A stretch of 64,000 nt of DNA from Mesostigma viride (Eukaryota; Streptophyta; Mesostigmatophyceae; Mesostigmatales; Mesostigmataceae). The notes under the pieces are model-generated. The model was given only the letters and a program-made list of their open reading frames with translations, had not been told where the DNA came from and made no database searches. The translations under genes were made by a program, and so were the position numbers. Shown one piece after another: positions 24,521-35,319 of the stretch; within the stretch, counting starts at the first letter, position 1, and each line of letters begins with the position of its first letter. The stretch spans positions 5,561,053 to 5,625,052 of the forward strand of contig RPFO01000065.1 of assembly GCA_009746045.1 (NCBI GenBank), in the 5' to 3' direction.

Positions 24521-25058
24521 GTAGGGAGCTGTTTACTTTGCTGACATACTGGTGTAGTGAGATATTGTCATACTGCCATACTGACATACTGAGCTACTGA
24601 CGTACTGGCATACTGACATACTGGCATACTGAAATATTCAGCGTGGATGCTAGGTAACGATTGGCGGCCGGGCTGCAGCGGCATCTTTCCAAAGTTCTTT
24701 AGGGACTTGTTGCAAAACAAACGACACGTATCATACAGAGTCTATGCCTCAAGCCAGGGCCGCACGCGGCAACGTGGGGGGTTCTGCTCCCCACCATGTT
24801 GCTTGGGTGGGAGTCGTGCACGTATGTGGACCGTCACTTAGATCACGGCAGAGGGGACAGTATATTGGATGAGTATGCTGTGCAATGTGTGTCATCAGAT
24901 TTGCCAGACTGGCACCAGTGTCCTAATCTCTACGGCCTCGCAAGGCGGCTCATACCTCTCTTGTTTCCAATTCCTCTCGTCAGTTGTTCTGCCAATCACC
25001 ACATCACTCATGCCTTGCTTTTCCCTGGCCCGCACAAACATCCCATCATCCCTGGCAG
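24521..25058 (+). other. Phase-0 intron splitting an EGF-like module
   Basis: It starts GTAGGG and ends CCTGGCAG. A short tandem repeat of ACTGACATACTGGCAT-like units lies at about 24541-24645. Joining the exons reads CACDE|GWHGAACS, a textbook EGF-like continuation, which supports both splice sites. Confidence 0.85.
24541..24645. repeat. Minisatellite of 8-bp CATACTGA-type units
   Basis: About a dozen imperfect units of CATACTGA/CATACTGG with GCATACTG and GTACTGGC variants, wholly within the intron. Confidence 0.8.
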
Positions 25059-28000
25059 GGGTGGCATGGGGCCGCGTGCTCCGTGCCGACAACCTGCGCA
25101 TCCGGCGTCCAGGACGCCTCCGGCGTGTGTTGCGAGAGCGGCGTCATCGACGTTAACGGCGCCTGCTGCGCGCCGGCGCTGTCGGGCTCCTCGCCAGGGA
25201 CCCTGGCCCCCACCCTCGACCGCGACAGCGCATGCTGCGCCTCAGGCATACTGGACGCGTGCGGGCGGTGCGAGACGTCCGCCGTGCCGGACAGGAGCAG
25301 CTCCGTGATCGATGTCACGGGCAAGTGCTGCGAGGGGCCAGGTGGTGTAAGCGGGGGCCAGGGTGCCCTGCTGGACGAGGCAGGCCACTGCTGCGTCGAG
25401 AGGTCGGGGCTCGACGAGTGCAACGTGTGCGGCGGCGTGGGGGCCTGCGCGACCGTGGCCGAGATCCTCGTGCGCGTCCACGCATCCGCTCTTCCCAGCC
25501 AAGTTCCCTCGCTCTCTCCCGCAGCAGCCGTGGCGGCAGTGGGGGCATCCAATGACGCTCCTGCGACCGCCTCACAAGGCACCCATTCCCATAGTCCAGC
25601 TATCACGTCAGGACGGCTGTCCACCGCCACCGAGAGTGCGATGAAGAGCTGGCTGCTGGCGACGTTGCGAGAATCCGCGCTGGCGTTGGGCGCTGGTGAT
25701 GGTGAACCTTCCCAGGGTCTGGTCACCCTGCAAAGTGTGGAGCTGCTCCCTGCCAGCGCAGCAGCAGAGTATGCTCGCGCGGAGTCAGGTAGTTTGGAAC
25801 CCCGTCGCAAGCTGGGGGAAGCAACAGGGGGAGAGGCCAACAGGAAGCCTCCAAGGCCTTCCCATAAAAGATGGGCCGGGCGGCAACCAAAAGGGCAACA
25901 ACCAACAGGGCAGCAAGCAATAGGGCAGCAAGCAACAGGCCAGCAACCAACAGGGCAGCAACCAACAGGGCAGCAACCAACAGGGCAGCAACCGAGGTGG
26001 CGGCGGCGGCGGTTACAGCAGGCGGCCAGCAGCGGGTTCCACTTGGCGCTCGCCAGTTTCCAGATCCGCTTTGACCTGCCGTCCGTAACCACGGTGTCCC
26101 CCGCCACGTCCTCCGCGCTGTTGCGGCAGGCGCTGACCGCCCTGGTCTCTCCCAGCGCGACCCGCGCCGACGCCAACGACGATGGCTTTGGCCCCGCAAA
26201 CCCGTTCCTTCTAGCGGCCGTGGTGGACGCACGCAAGGCCGGGGTGTGCGGCAACGGCATCTGTGAGGCCGGGGAGCGATGCACGCTCTTCTCCCCCCTC
26301 ATCCTGGGCAGTCAGGCCTCGGCACTGCAGACCTCGGGGAACGGCACCTGCTGCGCCCAGGACTGCCCGGTGCCCATCTCAGGGTGCCCCTCCTTCCGCG
26401 GGGTCACCTGCCAAGGACGTGGCGTCTGCGTGCTGGCGGGGGGCGGATGCGCCTGCTTCGCGGGGCACACGGGCGTGGCCTGCCACGAGTGCGACCGCGG
26501 GTGGGTCCCTGCCACGTACAACCGCGATGCCGGCTCCCCAGTGCTTTGCATCCCCGCTCCAGGGACCACGCCGCCCAAGGAACGGTCCGCAGGCAGCGCC
26601 CTGGCCGCGGTCCCTGTCGCCGCCGGGGTGGCGGCGGGCGCGGGCGTCCTGATGTTCGCTTTGCTCGCCGCCGCGATCGTGCACGTGAGGAGGCGCAAGG
26701 TGCGGGCGGCCGCGGAGCGAGGGCAGCGGCTGGCGGGAACGACATCCTTCCGCACGCCACCCCCCGTGACGTATGACCGCGCAGCACACCCAACGCTTAA
26801 GCTCCATCCCTTGATCGGCCAGACGGGGGCGCCCCCTGGGCCCGTCGCGTCGCCCCCCGAGAGCGAGGGCAGCACGTCGCCGCCATCCCGCGGCGCCTCG
26901 GGATCCGACTCTGACAACAAGGACCCAAGGTCTTCGCTGGCCAGCGAGGGCTTGTCCGTGACACCCACCCCCAAGAAGCGGGCGCCTCGTGGGCGCAACC
27001 TCTCCGGACAACTGGGCAAGCGGGCGGCTTCAATGGTCGCGTCGCATTCCATGCCGGTAATCCCCGTTTCCGGCCAAGAGGAGGGCTCGCTGGAGCGGCC
27101 TCAAGTGTGCGCGGCGCCGCGCCGGTCGTCCACGGAGTCTTTCAAGAAGACGGTCGTGCTCAACTACAACCCCATGTTCGTGGGTAGCGTGCCCTCAGCA
27201 GCGCGGGGCATCTGGGACATCCATGGGAAGCTGCCCCTGCAGGAGGGGGAGTCATCCCTGCAAGAGCAGCCACCTGGCCTGCAGGTGGATGGCGTCCTCG
27301 TCGCACTGGAGGAGTACAGTGAGTCCGAAGCAATGGCGACCCCGAGGTCTCAGGTAGAGCTGAGCTCGCCGCCACCGCGGCGCCTCCGAGCTGCGAGCAG
27401 CAGTGCGGGATCTCCGCGCAGCCCCCCACAACGCCCCGAGCTCATGCAGCAGCCGGCGCCAGTGGGAAGGAAGCGGACATCTGCCACCTCGGCCGCAGCC
27501 GCGAGGTCCAGGCGGCTTCTTTCGCAGGCCGTTCGGCCTGTCGCTAGAGGGCTGAGAGGGGGGGGTAGCAAGCTGGCCGCTGCGGGTGCCGCATCAAGCA
27601 TGCCGTCTGGGTCGCCCGTTGCATCCCAGGGGCCTGCGGAGCCGGCATCGTTGCCTACACGACCGCCAGCAATGCCAGCAGTATCCACCGCTGAAATGCT
27701 GCCCGCGTCACCGCTTGCATCATCGAGAAGGCGCACGCTGTCCCCTGACACGCAGCCTCTGCGAATGCCCACCTCAGCCCCCGTCCGGTTCCTCATGTCC
27801 CCTACAGGGTCGCCGAGGGGGCCCATATCGCCTGCGGCGCGGTCGCTCTTGCGGCGTCCTGGTCGGCCCGGCAGTGCGCAGTCCCCAATGGGGCATGTGC
27901 CAGCCGCTAGTACTACGCGATTAGCGCGTTCGGGGCCTTTGTCGCCCGCTGCGCAGTCGTCAGGTGGTGAAGAGTCGGAGCGCGGGGACTCGCGAGCGGC

Positions 28001-28244
28001 CAGCCCAAGCGCAAGCAAGGAGGGCAGCAACGCGGGCTCTCCGTCTACAGTAGGTCCGCCCAGTGCTGGCACGCAGGGTGGGCTCGAGCCAGAGATTCCG
28101 GCCCAAATGAACACAGGAGAGAGATTGGACCAAGGCGGAAGAATTAGGGGGACTGCCAGCCTCACTTTGGAAGAAGATGTCTGGATCTTCCTAAATGATT
28201 TTCTTAGAAGACCAGACGATCATGATGAGTATGAAGGGGATTAG
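25059..28244 (+). CDS. Surface-protein last exon: Cys modules, EGF, transmembrane helix, Ser/Pro tail
   Basis: Acceptor TGGCAG|GGG (phase 0) to TAG, 1062 codons. In order: the end of the split EGF; repeated D..G.CC.SG.. modules (DASGVCCESG, DVNGACC, DACGRC, DVTGKCC, LDECNVCGGVGAC); a linker with a (GQQPT)n minisatellite; a CGNGICEAGERC ... CCAQDC segment; and an EGF-like module (CQGRGVCVLAGGGCACFAGHTGVAC). One hydrophobic helix follows at about 26595-26685 (LAAVPVAAGVAAGAGVLMF), then the stop-transfer VRRRK and a ~510-residue cytoplasmic tail rich in Ser, Pro, Ala and Arg. This is a type I membrane orientation by inference. The tail shows no kinase or other enzyme motif. The protein is likely a surface receptor or wall anchor. 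Confidence 0.87.
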   Translation, partial: GWHGAACSVPTTCASGVQDASGVCCESGVIDVNGACCAPALSGSSPGTLAPTLDRDSACCASGILDACGRCETSAVPDRSSSVIDVTGKCCEGPGGVSGGQGALLDEAGHCCVERSGLDECNVCGGVGACATVAEILVRVHASALPSQVPSLSPAAAVAAVGASNDAPATASQGTHSHSPAITSGRLSTATESAMKSWLLATLRESALALGAGDGEPSQGLVTLQSVELLPASAAAEYARAESGSLEPRRKLGEATGGEANRKPPRPSHKRWAGRQPKGQQPTGQQAIGQQATGQQPTGQQPTGQQPTGQQPRWRRRRLQQAASSGFHLALASFQIRFDLPSVTTVSPATSSALLRQALTALVSPSATRADANDDGFGPANPFLLAAVVDARKAGVCGNGICEAGERCTLFSPLILGSQASALQTSGNGTCCAQDCPVPISGCPSFRGVTCQGRGVCVLAGGGCACFAGHTGVACHECDRGWVPATYNRDAGSPVLCIPAPGTTPPKERSAGSALAAVPVAAGVAAGAGVLMFALLAAAIVHVRRRKVRAAAERGQRLAGTTSFRTPPPVTYDRAAHPTLKLHPLIGQTGAPPGPVASPPESEGSTSPPSRGASGSDSDNKDPRSSLASEGLSVTPTPKKRAPRGRNLSGQLGKRAASMVASHSMPVIPVSGQEEGSLERPQVCAAPRRSSTESFKKTVVLNYNPMFVGSVPSAARGIWDIHGKLPLQEGESSLQEQPPGLQVDGVLVALEEYSESEAMATPRSQVELSSPPPRRLRAASSSAGSPRSPPQRPELMQQPAPVGRKRTSATSAAAARSRRLLSQAVRPVARGLRGGGSKLAAAGAASSMPSGSPVASQGPAEPASLPTRPPAMPAVSTAEMLPASPLASSRRRTLSPDTQPLRMPTSAPVRFLMSPTGSPRGPISPAARSLLRRPGRPGSAQSPMGHVPAASTTRLARSGPLSPAAQSSGGEESERGDSRAASPSASKEGSNAGSPSTVGPPSAGTQGGLEPEIPAQMNTGERLDQGGRIRGTASLTLEEDVWIFLNDFLRRPDDHDEYEGD
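25885..25995 (+). repeat. 15-bp coding minisatellite (GQQPT)n
   Basis: Seven or so units of GGCAGCAACCAACAG and variants within the last exon, encoding GQQPT/GQQAT. The first three units differ at one or two positions. Confidence 0.9.
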
Positions 28245-28303
28245 GCCCCCTCCAAGATGACTCGACACTTATAAATTGGTATCATCTGGACCACCCCAGT
28301 GCT

Positions 28304-28495
28304 ATGCGAGTAGCGTGTGCGCTGCGGTGCAAGCTCGAGAAGCCGCTTCCTGAGGACCTCTTTAAGGTTCCCATCCTCCCTGTCGTCCTCTACGGGGCGG
28401 AGATGCGGATGCTCACTCACGGCTACATTTCAAGTCATCTAAACGACAAAATCGCACGAAAGTTATTGTGTTACATTCTCCGGGTCGGGGAGTAA
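28304..28495 (+). pseudogene. Non-LTR reverse transcriptase thumb fragment
   Basis: A 63-codon frame reads ILPVVLYGAEMRMLTH and ends ARKLLCYILRVGE. This matches the LYG.E.W.LT ... LR.ILGV segment that follows the RT palm in many non-LTR retrotransposons. It lies just downstream of the surface-protein stop codon. Only this fragment is left. Confidence 0.5.
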
Positions 28496-28499
28496 TCTT

Positions 28500-29394
28500 A
28501 TCGACAGTGCGGCTGGAGGAGCGGAATCTTTGCAAAAGTGCTGCTTATCGCTAGAGCAACATAATACAGTTTGAACCTGTAGTTGACGGGCACCAACTAA
28601 TTAATTAATTAGGAACATAAGTCCGTTGGGAGTATATGTAGCACATATCCCAGAGAAGGGGCAATATGGCTTTTAATAATACAACGGGCACCAATACAGC
28701 CGGACAAAACAGGTTGACACGTCCCGGAGCGCCATGCAGTGCAGCCTGGCTCTGGTCCAGAGTTCCGGCACCTCCTCACATGGGGAGATCGAACTGAAAG
28801 ATGCCAAGCGCAGGCCAGCCCATGTATTAATTAATTAATTAGTTAGGAACATAACGCATTCATCTTCATCATCATGAACGACTCGAAAACGCGGAAAAGA
28901 TAACGGCAGGCTCGAGCTACCATGGTCCGGATTCTCCCGATTTCTGGCCTGCGCTGGTTGTCTCTTTGATAACGCGATCAGAATAACGCCGTTGGGAGTA
29001 TATGTAGCACATAGCCCAGAGAACCTTGGGGCATATGGCCTATCATACATTCTAAGCTACTTCCTGCAAGGGTGGGAATGTAAACGACCCTCATTGCTCT
29101 AGGTGCACCAGGGCACCGGCACCACCACTGATGCTGTCTCAGGTTCAACCCGCCTAAGGGGGGGATCCTGGCACAGGGGGGAAGATCATCATAGCTATAC
29201 AAAAGCTAGAGCGTGGCATCTCAGCAGAGAGCAGCTCTCTGCATGGGCACAGCATAACTAAATAAAACTAGGCATCATCTGGAGTGTGGCACATCATAGG
29301 CACACATGTACATGATTAAATAAAGCGCGTGGCTTAGCTAGGATAACTTGCCTCTAAGAGGCGTACATGTACATGGCCACGGTCTATCTAGTCT
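28500..29394. other. Repeat-derived sequence without genes
   Basis: It contains ATTAATTAATTAATTA tracts (28597-28612, 28824-28842) and twice the sequence GGGAGTATATGTAGCACATA (28628, 28991). Bases 28860-28975 recur inverted at about 37335-37455, and 29050-29200 recur inverted and diverged at about 33845-34000. These look like untranslated or spacer parts of the same retroelement family as the ORF1 copies. No gene is seen. Confidence 0.6.
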
Positions 29395-29413
29395 ACACTA
29401 CTACTGCTGTATT

Positions 29414-29886
29414 CCCCTAAGCTGGGGCGTCTGGAGTCGCTGGGGCCGCGGGGGTCGCCTGCCAGGGCTTGTGGCCGACGTAGATGACCTCCCCCTTCCA
29501 GTACACCGGCTGCCCCGCCTTGGTCTGCCGGAGCTGGAGGTAGGTCGGCCATAGCTCCCGTCGCCGTTGTTGCTGCGCCAGGGTCAAGTCGTCATCAAGG
29601 GTGAAGAGAGTCTTCTCGAGCCGCTTGCGGCGTCTGAGAAAACAAATCTTGTCCGCCGGGGTCTTAAAGGTGAGAAGGAGCGGGGGCGGCCCTGCCTTAC
29701 CCCGCGCGCGGGGAAGGCGGTGGGCAACCAGCTCGATCTCACCGTTAAGGCCCATGCTACCAAGGATTTTTCTCTCAAACGCACGCCGATAAGCTTCCCG
29801 GAATTCTCACCTTCCTCCATGGTGAGGTTCTTGACAATGAAGTTGAGGCTGCGCTTGGCGAGCTCATGTATGCCCACGCATTTCAA
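29414..29886 (-). pseudogene. L1-type ORF1 protein fragment, copy 1
   Basis: Read on the minus strand, two overlapping frames together give RSLNFIVKNLTMEEGEN, a frame change, then GLNGEIELVAHRLPRARG, LLLTFKTPADKICFLRRRKRL, and DDDLTLAQQQRRRELWPTYL ... VYWKGEVIYVGHKPW. An RRM-like strand followed by a C-terminal domain with 'DDLT..QQ.RR.LWP' parallels the RRM-CTD of L1 ORF1p, a nucleic-acid-binding chaperone of LINE particles. The 5' part is missing and the frame is broken. Confidence 0.6.
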
Positions 29887-30454
29887 AGTTCAAGTGCTTT
29901 TCATCCCTGTTGCACACTGGAAGGGGGCAGACACAACCGTCTTCCCTTATGCCCGGAGGCAATTCAGCGCCACAGCTGCGATTGAAACTACTCACGATGA
30001 GAGTCTGGCATAACTGTCTAGAGATACAAACCTCCCCGCGTTAAGTTACAATCGCCGCCGAATTCTCGGGGTCCTAACTTAACGCGGGGGCGTAACCTTA
30101 TGTAACGGTAGAATTAGGCTAGCAGCCTAGGCACCGGCCCCGCGATCCTCCTCTGACGGACTTCTATACGGCAATCGACAGCTCTCATCAAGCCCGATCC
30201 AGCTGCGGGATAATTAGTATAATAGTCGCCCCCAAAGTCCATTTTTCCGGCCAGATATTTTGCGAAAAGGTGGGCGGTGAGGTTTAATACGCTGCCAAAA
30301 TCTGGGAGTCGTAACTTAATTAACGCAGGGCTGTAATTTAAGCAAGTAAATACTTGCGTGTCATGCGCATGGGCATGCCACGGAGTTCCATGCTAATATC
30401 TCATTAGCTAAAAAAAATTACACGGAAGTTACAAATATATATCGTCGCGTCCTA
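29887..30454. other. Spacer, no gene recognised
   Basis: It holds short duplicated pieces around TAACTTAACGCGGG (about 30040-30095) and TACTTGCGTGTCATGCGCA (30350-30370). The latter recurs at about 34000-34020. Probably retroelement untranslated sequence. Confidence 0.5.
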
Positions 30455-31939
30455 TTGGCGCGGGCGCGTGGTTTCTCGTGCCTGGGCGTCCCTGTGGGTG
30501 ACCCTGACTACGTCGAAGAGGAGCTCCGGGCCACCGTGGAACAGCGCACCCATGTCCTCGAGACTTGGGCGCGCCTCAAGGACCCCCAGACCAAAGGGCT
30601 CCTCCTGTGGTTTTGCGCCCACCCGCGGGTGGTTCACTGGCTCCGTGGCGCTCCCCCCCACTTGGTGCGGCTTGCCGCGGAAGGCCATGACGAGCGCATT
30701 CAGGCCGCCTTGCAGGTGCTCCTCCCCGGCCCTAGCCTGCCAGCTCACTCCATGCGCTTGGCCACCCTCCCCTGCCGCATGGGCGGGTGTGGGCTCACCC
30801 GCGCCGCCCGCCTCGCCCCCGCCGCCTTCCTTGGCTCTGTTGCTCAGGCCTGGGCGGAGATCCGCCGGTTGGTCCCCAGCGCCGTCAGCGCCATTCCCGA
30901 CTTGGTCACCCCATCCCCCTTCCCCTTTGTGCAGGCTGTGCAGGATTCTTACCTCGGGATCCAGCAGGCTTGCGACCTCGTCCGCCCCGCTCAGGCCGTC
31001 CACCGTCGCCTGCCCCGGGGCACGCCCGGCGTGTCCACTGTCGTCAGTCCTAGTGTCTTCCCTGCCTGCGTTCATGAAAAACAACAAAAGACCTACGCGG
31101 GTATACTACACTGTGCCGACTGGATGGGTCTGCATGCGAGCTTGAACGATCAGGGGAAGGCTTGGCTTCACTCCGTTTCCCTTGAGGGGAGCGTGGGGTC
31201 CGCATTCCTGCGCGCCCTCCCCATGAGCCCTTTGTTCACACTGGTTCCGGCCCTTTACGCCATCGCTCTCCGCCACCAGCTCTTTGCCCCGCAACCTCTC
31301 ATCACGGCGGGTGCGTCCTGCGGCAGCTGCGGGCTTGCTCTGGATACTACTGGGACGCACTACATCGCGTGCATGGGTGGCCAGCAGAACCAGAACTGGT
31401 TCCTCTATCTCCATACCGCTCTCCTCCGGGTGGTGTGTGCCATGGTTCGGTCGGTCTTTCCCCACTCCACCATCAAGTGCGAGGACGCGGATGGGGCCGC
31501 CCTCTACTCACCCAACCACCGCCCCGACATTACCGTGCTTGACTACGACGGGCAGGGTTGCCACCTGCTCATCGATGTCTCCGTGGCTCGGCCGCTTTCC
31601 GGTCGCCACATCCTCCGGGCGGCTGTGGATGCCGGCGCTGCTGCCGCTGTGGCTGAGCGCGACAAGTTTGCCTCCTACGGCAATGTGGGGCCCCACCGGG
31701 TCATCCCCTTTGTCCTTGAGGAGTTCGGGGCCATGGGCCCCAAGACAGCGGAGTTTTTCCACGAGTGCTGCCAGCGCCGTGAAGACCGCCTCGACCTCGA
31801 GGGTCAGACCGCCCCGTGGTCGGCCCGCACGTGGTCCTCGTATTGGCGGCAGCGCCTGTCACTCGCCCTCACTCGCACCGTGGCTGATGTGTTATTCCGC
31901 CGCACCCGGGCCGACTTTGTCGCGACCCATGCGGTCTAG
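30455..31939 (+). pseudogene. Non-LTR retrotransposon ORF2 C-terminus: RT thumb, CCHC knuckle, restriction-like endonuclease
   Basis: A 494-codon open frame. Residues 1-140 resemble the post-palm part of non-LTR RTs (FSCLGVPVGDPDYVEEEL; LPCRMGGCGLTRAARLAPAAFLGS). A C-x2-C-x9-H-x3-C knuckle follows (CGSCGLALDTTGTHYIAC). Then comes RPDITVLDYDGQGCHLLIDVSV, with PD and D spaced as in a PD-(D/E)XK restriction-like endonuclease, and RDKFASYG. Knuckle plus RLE is the R2/CRE/Dualen arrangement. No RT palm (YADD-type) lies upstream, so the piece is 5'-truncated as expected from incomplete target-primed reverse transcription. It ends at TAG 31937-31939. Confidence 0.68.
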
Positions 31940-32004
31940 ATCCCTTCCAGGCCTGCATGGTGGGCCGGCAGCGCTGTTGCTGCGTGTAGTTTTGTGATGT
32001 CTAG

Positions 32005-32158
32005 TTAGTTGTACCTTGTGCCGCTGGCGTGATCCTTGGATGTCTGTGTCAGATTACTATTAATTTCTTCAGGGTTATTCTCCCAGTTATCGGGTTTTTC
32101 CTTATGTTGCATGCCTATCTCACCTCCGTAATCTATCATTCTCAATGAATATATATCG
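32005..32158 (+). repeat. Retroelement 3'UTR, copy 1
   Basis: Sequence after the ORF2 stop, ending TTCTCAATGAATATATA. It recurs diverged at about 34440-34612 (+) and inverted at about 37905-38052. Three copies with the same AT-rich end define the 3' terminus of this non-LTR family. Confidence 0.75.
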
Positions 32159-32399
32159 TCTGCATCGTAACTTAACGCGGGGATGACTAGCTGTATATAT
32201 ATATTCATTACTGAGAATGATAAATTATGGATGTGAGATTGGCATGCATTATAACGCTCTTCGACGCAACGCAGTTTGGCGGATGCGCTCGGCCATGAAA
32301 ATACGTCTGCAGCTCCGGCTGCAGCTTCGCCCTCAGGTCCGGTAGGCAGCGGTGACACTATAGTCGCGCACTGGTGGTGGCCCCGCACCCTCCTGGGCC

Positions 32400-33615
32400 T
32401 CGCCATCTGCATCGCCTGACCCTAAACGCACCCGCTCCGCCGACAAACCAGGAGGGTCACGCCCCTCAGAACCGCGCTTTAAGCCTGAACCTTTCAAGGT
32501 CCATGATCACGACTGGACCAACATGTCCCCGGCAACTGCCCTGCGTTGCATCGATCCTCTACGGGGACTACTACGCCTCGCTTTACGACCTGTGCCTCCA
32601 TATCCACAGCATCGACCGCCTCATCTGCTCGGACGGCACCTGGTGGCACAACATCAGCGTTCTGTTCGGGTGCAACCGCCCCTAGTTCCTCCAGCACGCC
32701 ATCCTCAACTCCCTTCTCATGCGCTCTGCATGACGGCGAGATCTGGGCTCCATCCATCTCCGCCCCCACACTTCGTTCCATCCTTACGGAAGCCTTTCAG
32801 CAGCACGTGACCCCCCTTGCCGCCGATGTGGCCGCAATGGGCGGCACGCTGGCTACTGAACTTCCTCACCTTTCCACCATGCCGCCGCCTCCGCATCCAC
32901 CACCATTTCCGCCTCCACTGCCGACATCAAAGCCCTGGCAGCTCCTCGACCTCGACCAGCGACCAGCGCCTTCAAGCCATGCACCGCCACCGCCCTTGAA
33001 CGTGCTTGCATGACACCGCCGGCCTCACCGCCCAAGCGGTGAAGGACATGCATCGCTGCCCAGCCGGCACCTGCTGGCCCGGCCAGTGATGCTCCTTCCA
33101 CCTGGGCATCACACCACCTCCACCACCTCCACCATCGCGGCACAACTCAAGCAACAAGCCCTCGACCTTCGCGAGGAGGCCGACATCACCCAGCGCAGCC
33201 ACAAAGTCATCGTCAAGCACTTCGACCAGCCGGCAGGTGAGTCTGACCTCGACAAGCCTTCTCACGGCATTTAAGCGCGACATTTTTGCCCCCATGCAAC
33301 TCACTGGTGAGCTGCCGATGTCGGCTGTCCGCCTCCCCCGCGCGCGGGGTAAGGCTCGCCCGGCACTCGTGCTCCTCACCTTATGGCGAACAAGCTGGCG
33401 TTCCTTAAATGCCGCATAGAAGCTCTCGGAGACTCGATCGCTTCACGCTGGACGACGACTTGACCCTGCATGGCCCAGCAACAGCGGCGACGCGAGCTAT
33501 GGCCGACCTACCTTCAGCTCCGGCAGAGCGCAGGGGGGAAGCCGGTATACTGGAGGGGGGCGGTCATCCACGTTGACCACAAGCCCTGGCAGGCACCTCC
33601 TGCCACCTCAGACTA
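32400..33615 (+). pseudogene. L1-type ORF1 gene, copy 2 (decayed)
   Basis: It is frame-broken throughout but recognisable by comparison with the other copies. LPRARGKAR...LVLLT occurs at 33330-33380, followed by DNA matching DDDLT...QQQRRRELWPTYLQLRQ and PVYW.G.VIHVDHKPWQ (33455-33600). Upstream, 32640-32860 gives partial protein-like stretches with many frame changes. This is the same nucleic-acid-binding ORF1 family as at 29.4 and 35.3 kb. Confidence 0.5.
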
Positions 33616-34284
33616 GGGAATATATACCAGTAGTGTAGATTAGTCAGGCTTAGCCTAGTATGTGGCCCACGCGCATGTTGTGCGCCCATAATGGCCCCCA
33701 TGGATGATGCCTTCCGAATTTAGCCCCGCCATGCCTTTAATGGGACCTCCCATGGATGTTGCATTAAGAACTTAGCCATGCTATGCCTATGCAGAGAGAC
33801 GCTCTCTGTTGAGATGCTGGCGTTCCCTAGCCCTTAATTGTATAGCCATGATGATCTTCCCCCACATGACAGGCTCCCCCTTAGCTGCGCATAGCTTCAA
33901 TGATAGATCATGGGGGTGCAGGTGCCCCGGCGCACCTAGAGCAAGGGTAGCTTACATTCCCACCCCTGCAGGAAGTAACCCAGACTGTACTCCCAGTATA
34001 AGTTCTTGCGTGTCATGCGCAAAGGCATGCCACGGAGTACTAATATGCTAATCTCATTTAAAAAATAACTACACAAAAGTTTAAACAAATATCGTCTGCA
34101 TCCAGACTGTCATATTATGCCCCTTAGTCAGGGATATGTGCTACATGTACTCCCAACGGAGTTATGTTCCTAATTAATTAATTAATTAATTAATGCAACA
34201 TAAGGAAAACCCCCAAAAGAAGAAGAACCCTGAAGAAATTAATATAGTGATCTGACACGGACATCCAAGGGCTGGCTGTATATA
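33616..34284. other. Spacer with retroelement repeats
   Basis: Contains the block 33845-34000, which is an inverted relative of 29050-29200; a TTAATTAA-rich tract at about 34166-34195; and ACATAAGGAAAA, shared with the inverted 3'UTR copy at 37960. No gene. Confidence 0.5.
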
Positions 34285-34612
34285 TAGGGCAGCGCCTTTC
34301 ACTCGCCCTCACTCGCACCGTGGCTGATGTGCTAATAATGCCGCCGCACCCGGGCTGACTTTGTCGCGACCCATGCGGTCTAGATCCCTCCCAAGCCTGG
34401 TGGGCCGGCAGCGATGTTGCTGCGTGTCGTACGCAGTTTTGTGCTGTAGCTAGTACTGTAATTGTACCTTGTACAGCTGGCGTGATCCTTGGATGCCCGT
34501 GTCCGAGATTACTGTTCTTTTCTTCAGGGTTCTTCTTCCGTTTCGGGTTTGATCCTTTGGTTTCATATGTCAATCTCTCCTCCGTAATTAAGTTATCATT
34601 CTCAATGAATAT
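34285..34612 (+). pseudogene. ORF2 C-terminal scrap plus 3'UTR, copy 2
   Basis: 34285-34382 matches the last ~35 codons of the RLE-type ORF2 at 31840-31939 (QRL.LALTRTVADVL ... RADFVATHAV) with a small insertion. It is followed by the same 3'UTR ending TCTCAATGAATATATA. This is a strongly 5'-truncated insertion, as typical for target-primed reverse transcription. Confidence 0.7.
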
Positions 34613-34936
34613 ATAATTTAAAAATAATAACTTAAATCAGAGTAAAGGCACCCGTGTAAATATGAACAAAGCCATGCAACGCTAACAAGGGATATACCAT
34701 CAACGCTAACAAGGGATGAGTATGTATATATTCATTGAGAATGATAAATTACGGAATGCCTGAATATATATTAATAATATAATTACTTACAGCAGAGTGA
34801 AATCACTCAAACCAAAGCAAACGCCCAGCTATAAACCTCTATACAGAGCCATGTCAAATCTCTATACATGTACTACGATAAGACCAATGGAAACTCCTAA
34901 CGGGATCGATCCTAACGGGCCTCGAGGAACCTAATA

Positions 34937-35131
34937 GCCCTGCTGCACCGCAAAATCAGCCCGCGTACGGCGGAGCATGATGTCAGCCATGGCCCGAGTC
35001 AGCGCCACCGACAAGCGCTGACGCCAATATGACGTCCAGGTCCGCGCCGACCATGAGGCCCGCTGGCCCTCCAGGTCCAGCCGGTCCTCCCGGAGCCGGC
35101 AACACTCCTTGAAGAATGGCCTATCATACAT
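34937..35131 (-). pseudogene. ORF2 C-terminal scrap, copy 3
   Basis: The minus strand reads FFKECCRLREDRLDLEGQ ... SYWRQRLSVALTRAMADIM, the same C-terminus as the ORF2 at 30.5-31.9 kb but from a diverged subfamily. Only this end is present. Confidence 0.65.
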
Positions 35132-35319
35132 TCTAAACCTCGCAACGAAAATGGCTGACGGCGGTATGGCTGACGGCGGAGTTCAGATCTTTTGCGTCTG
35201 AGCCCCAAATTCGGTCAGACCATGCACTTGCATTCGATGCGCCTTTCTAAGACGCACTTGCCAGTATAAACGGTTACGGCTGCCACGCAGTATAGACAAA
35301 GTTACGCACGTGACCAGCT

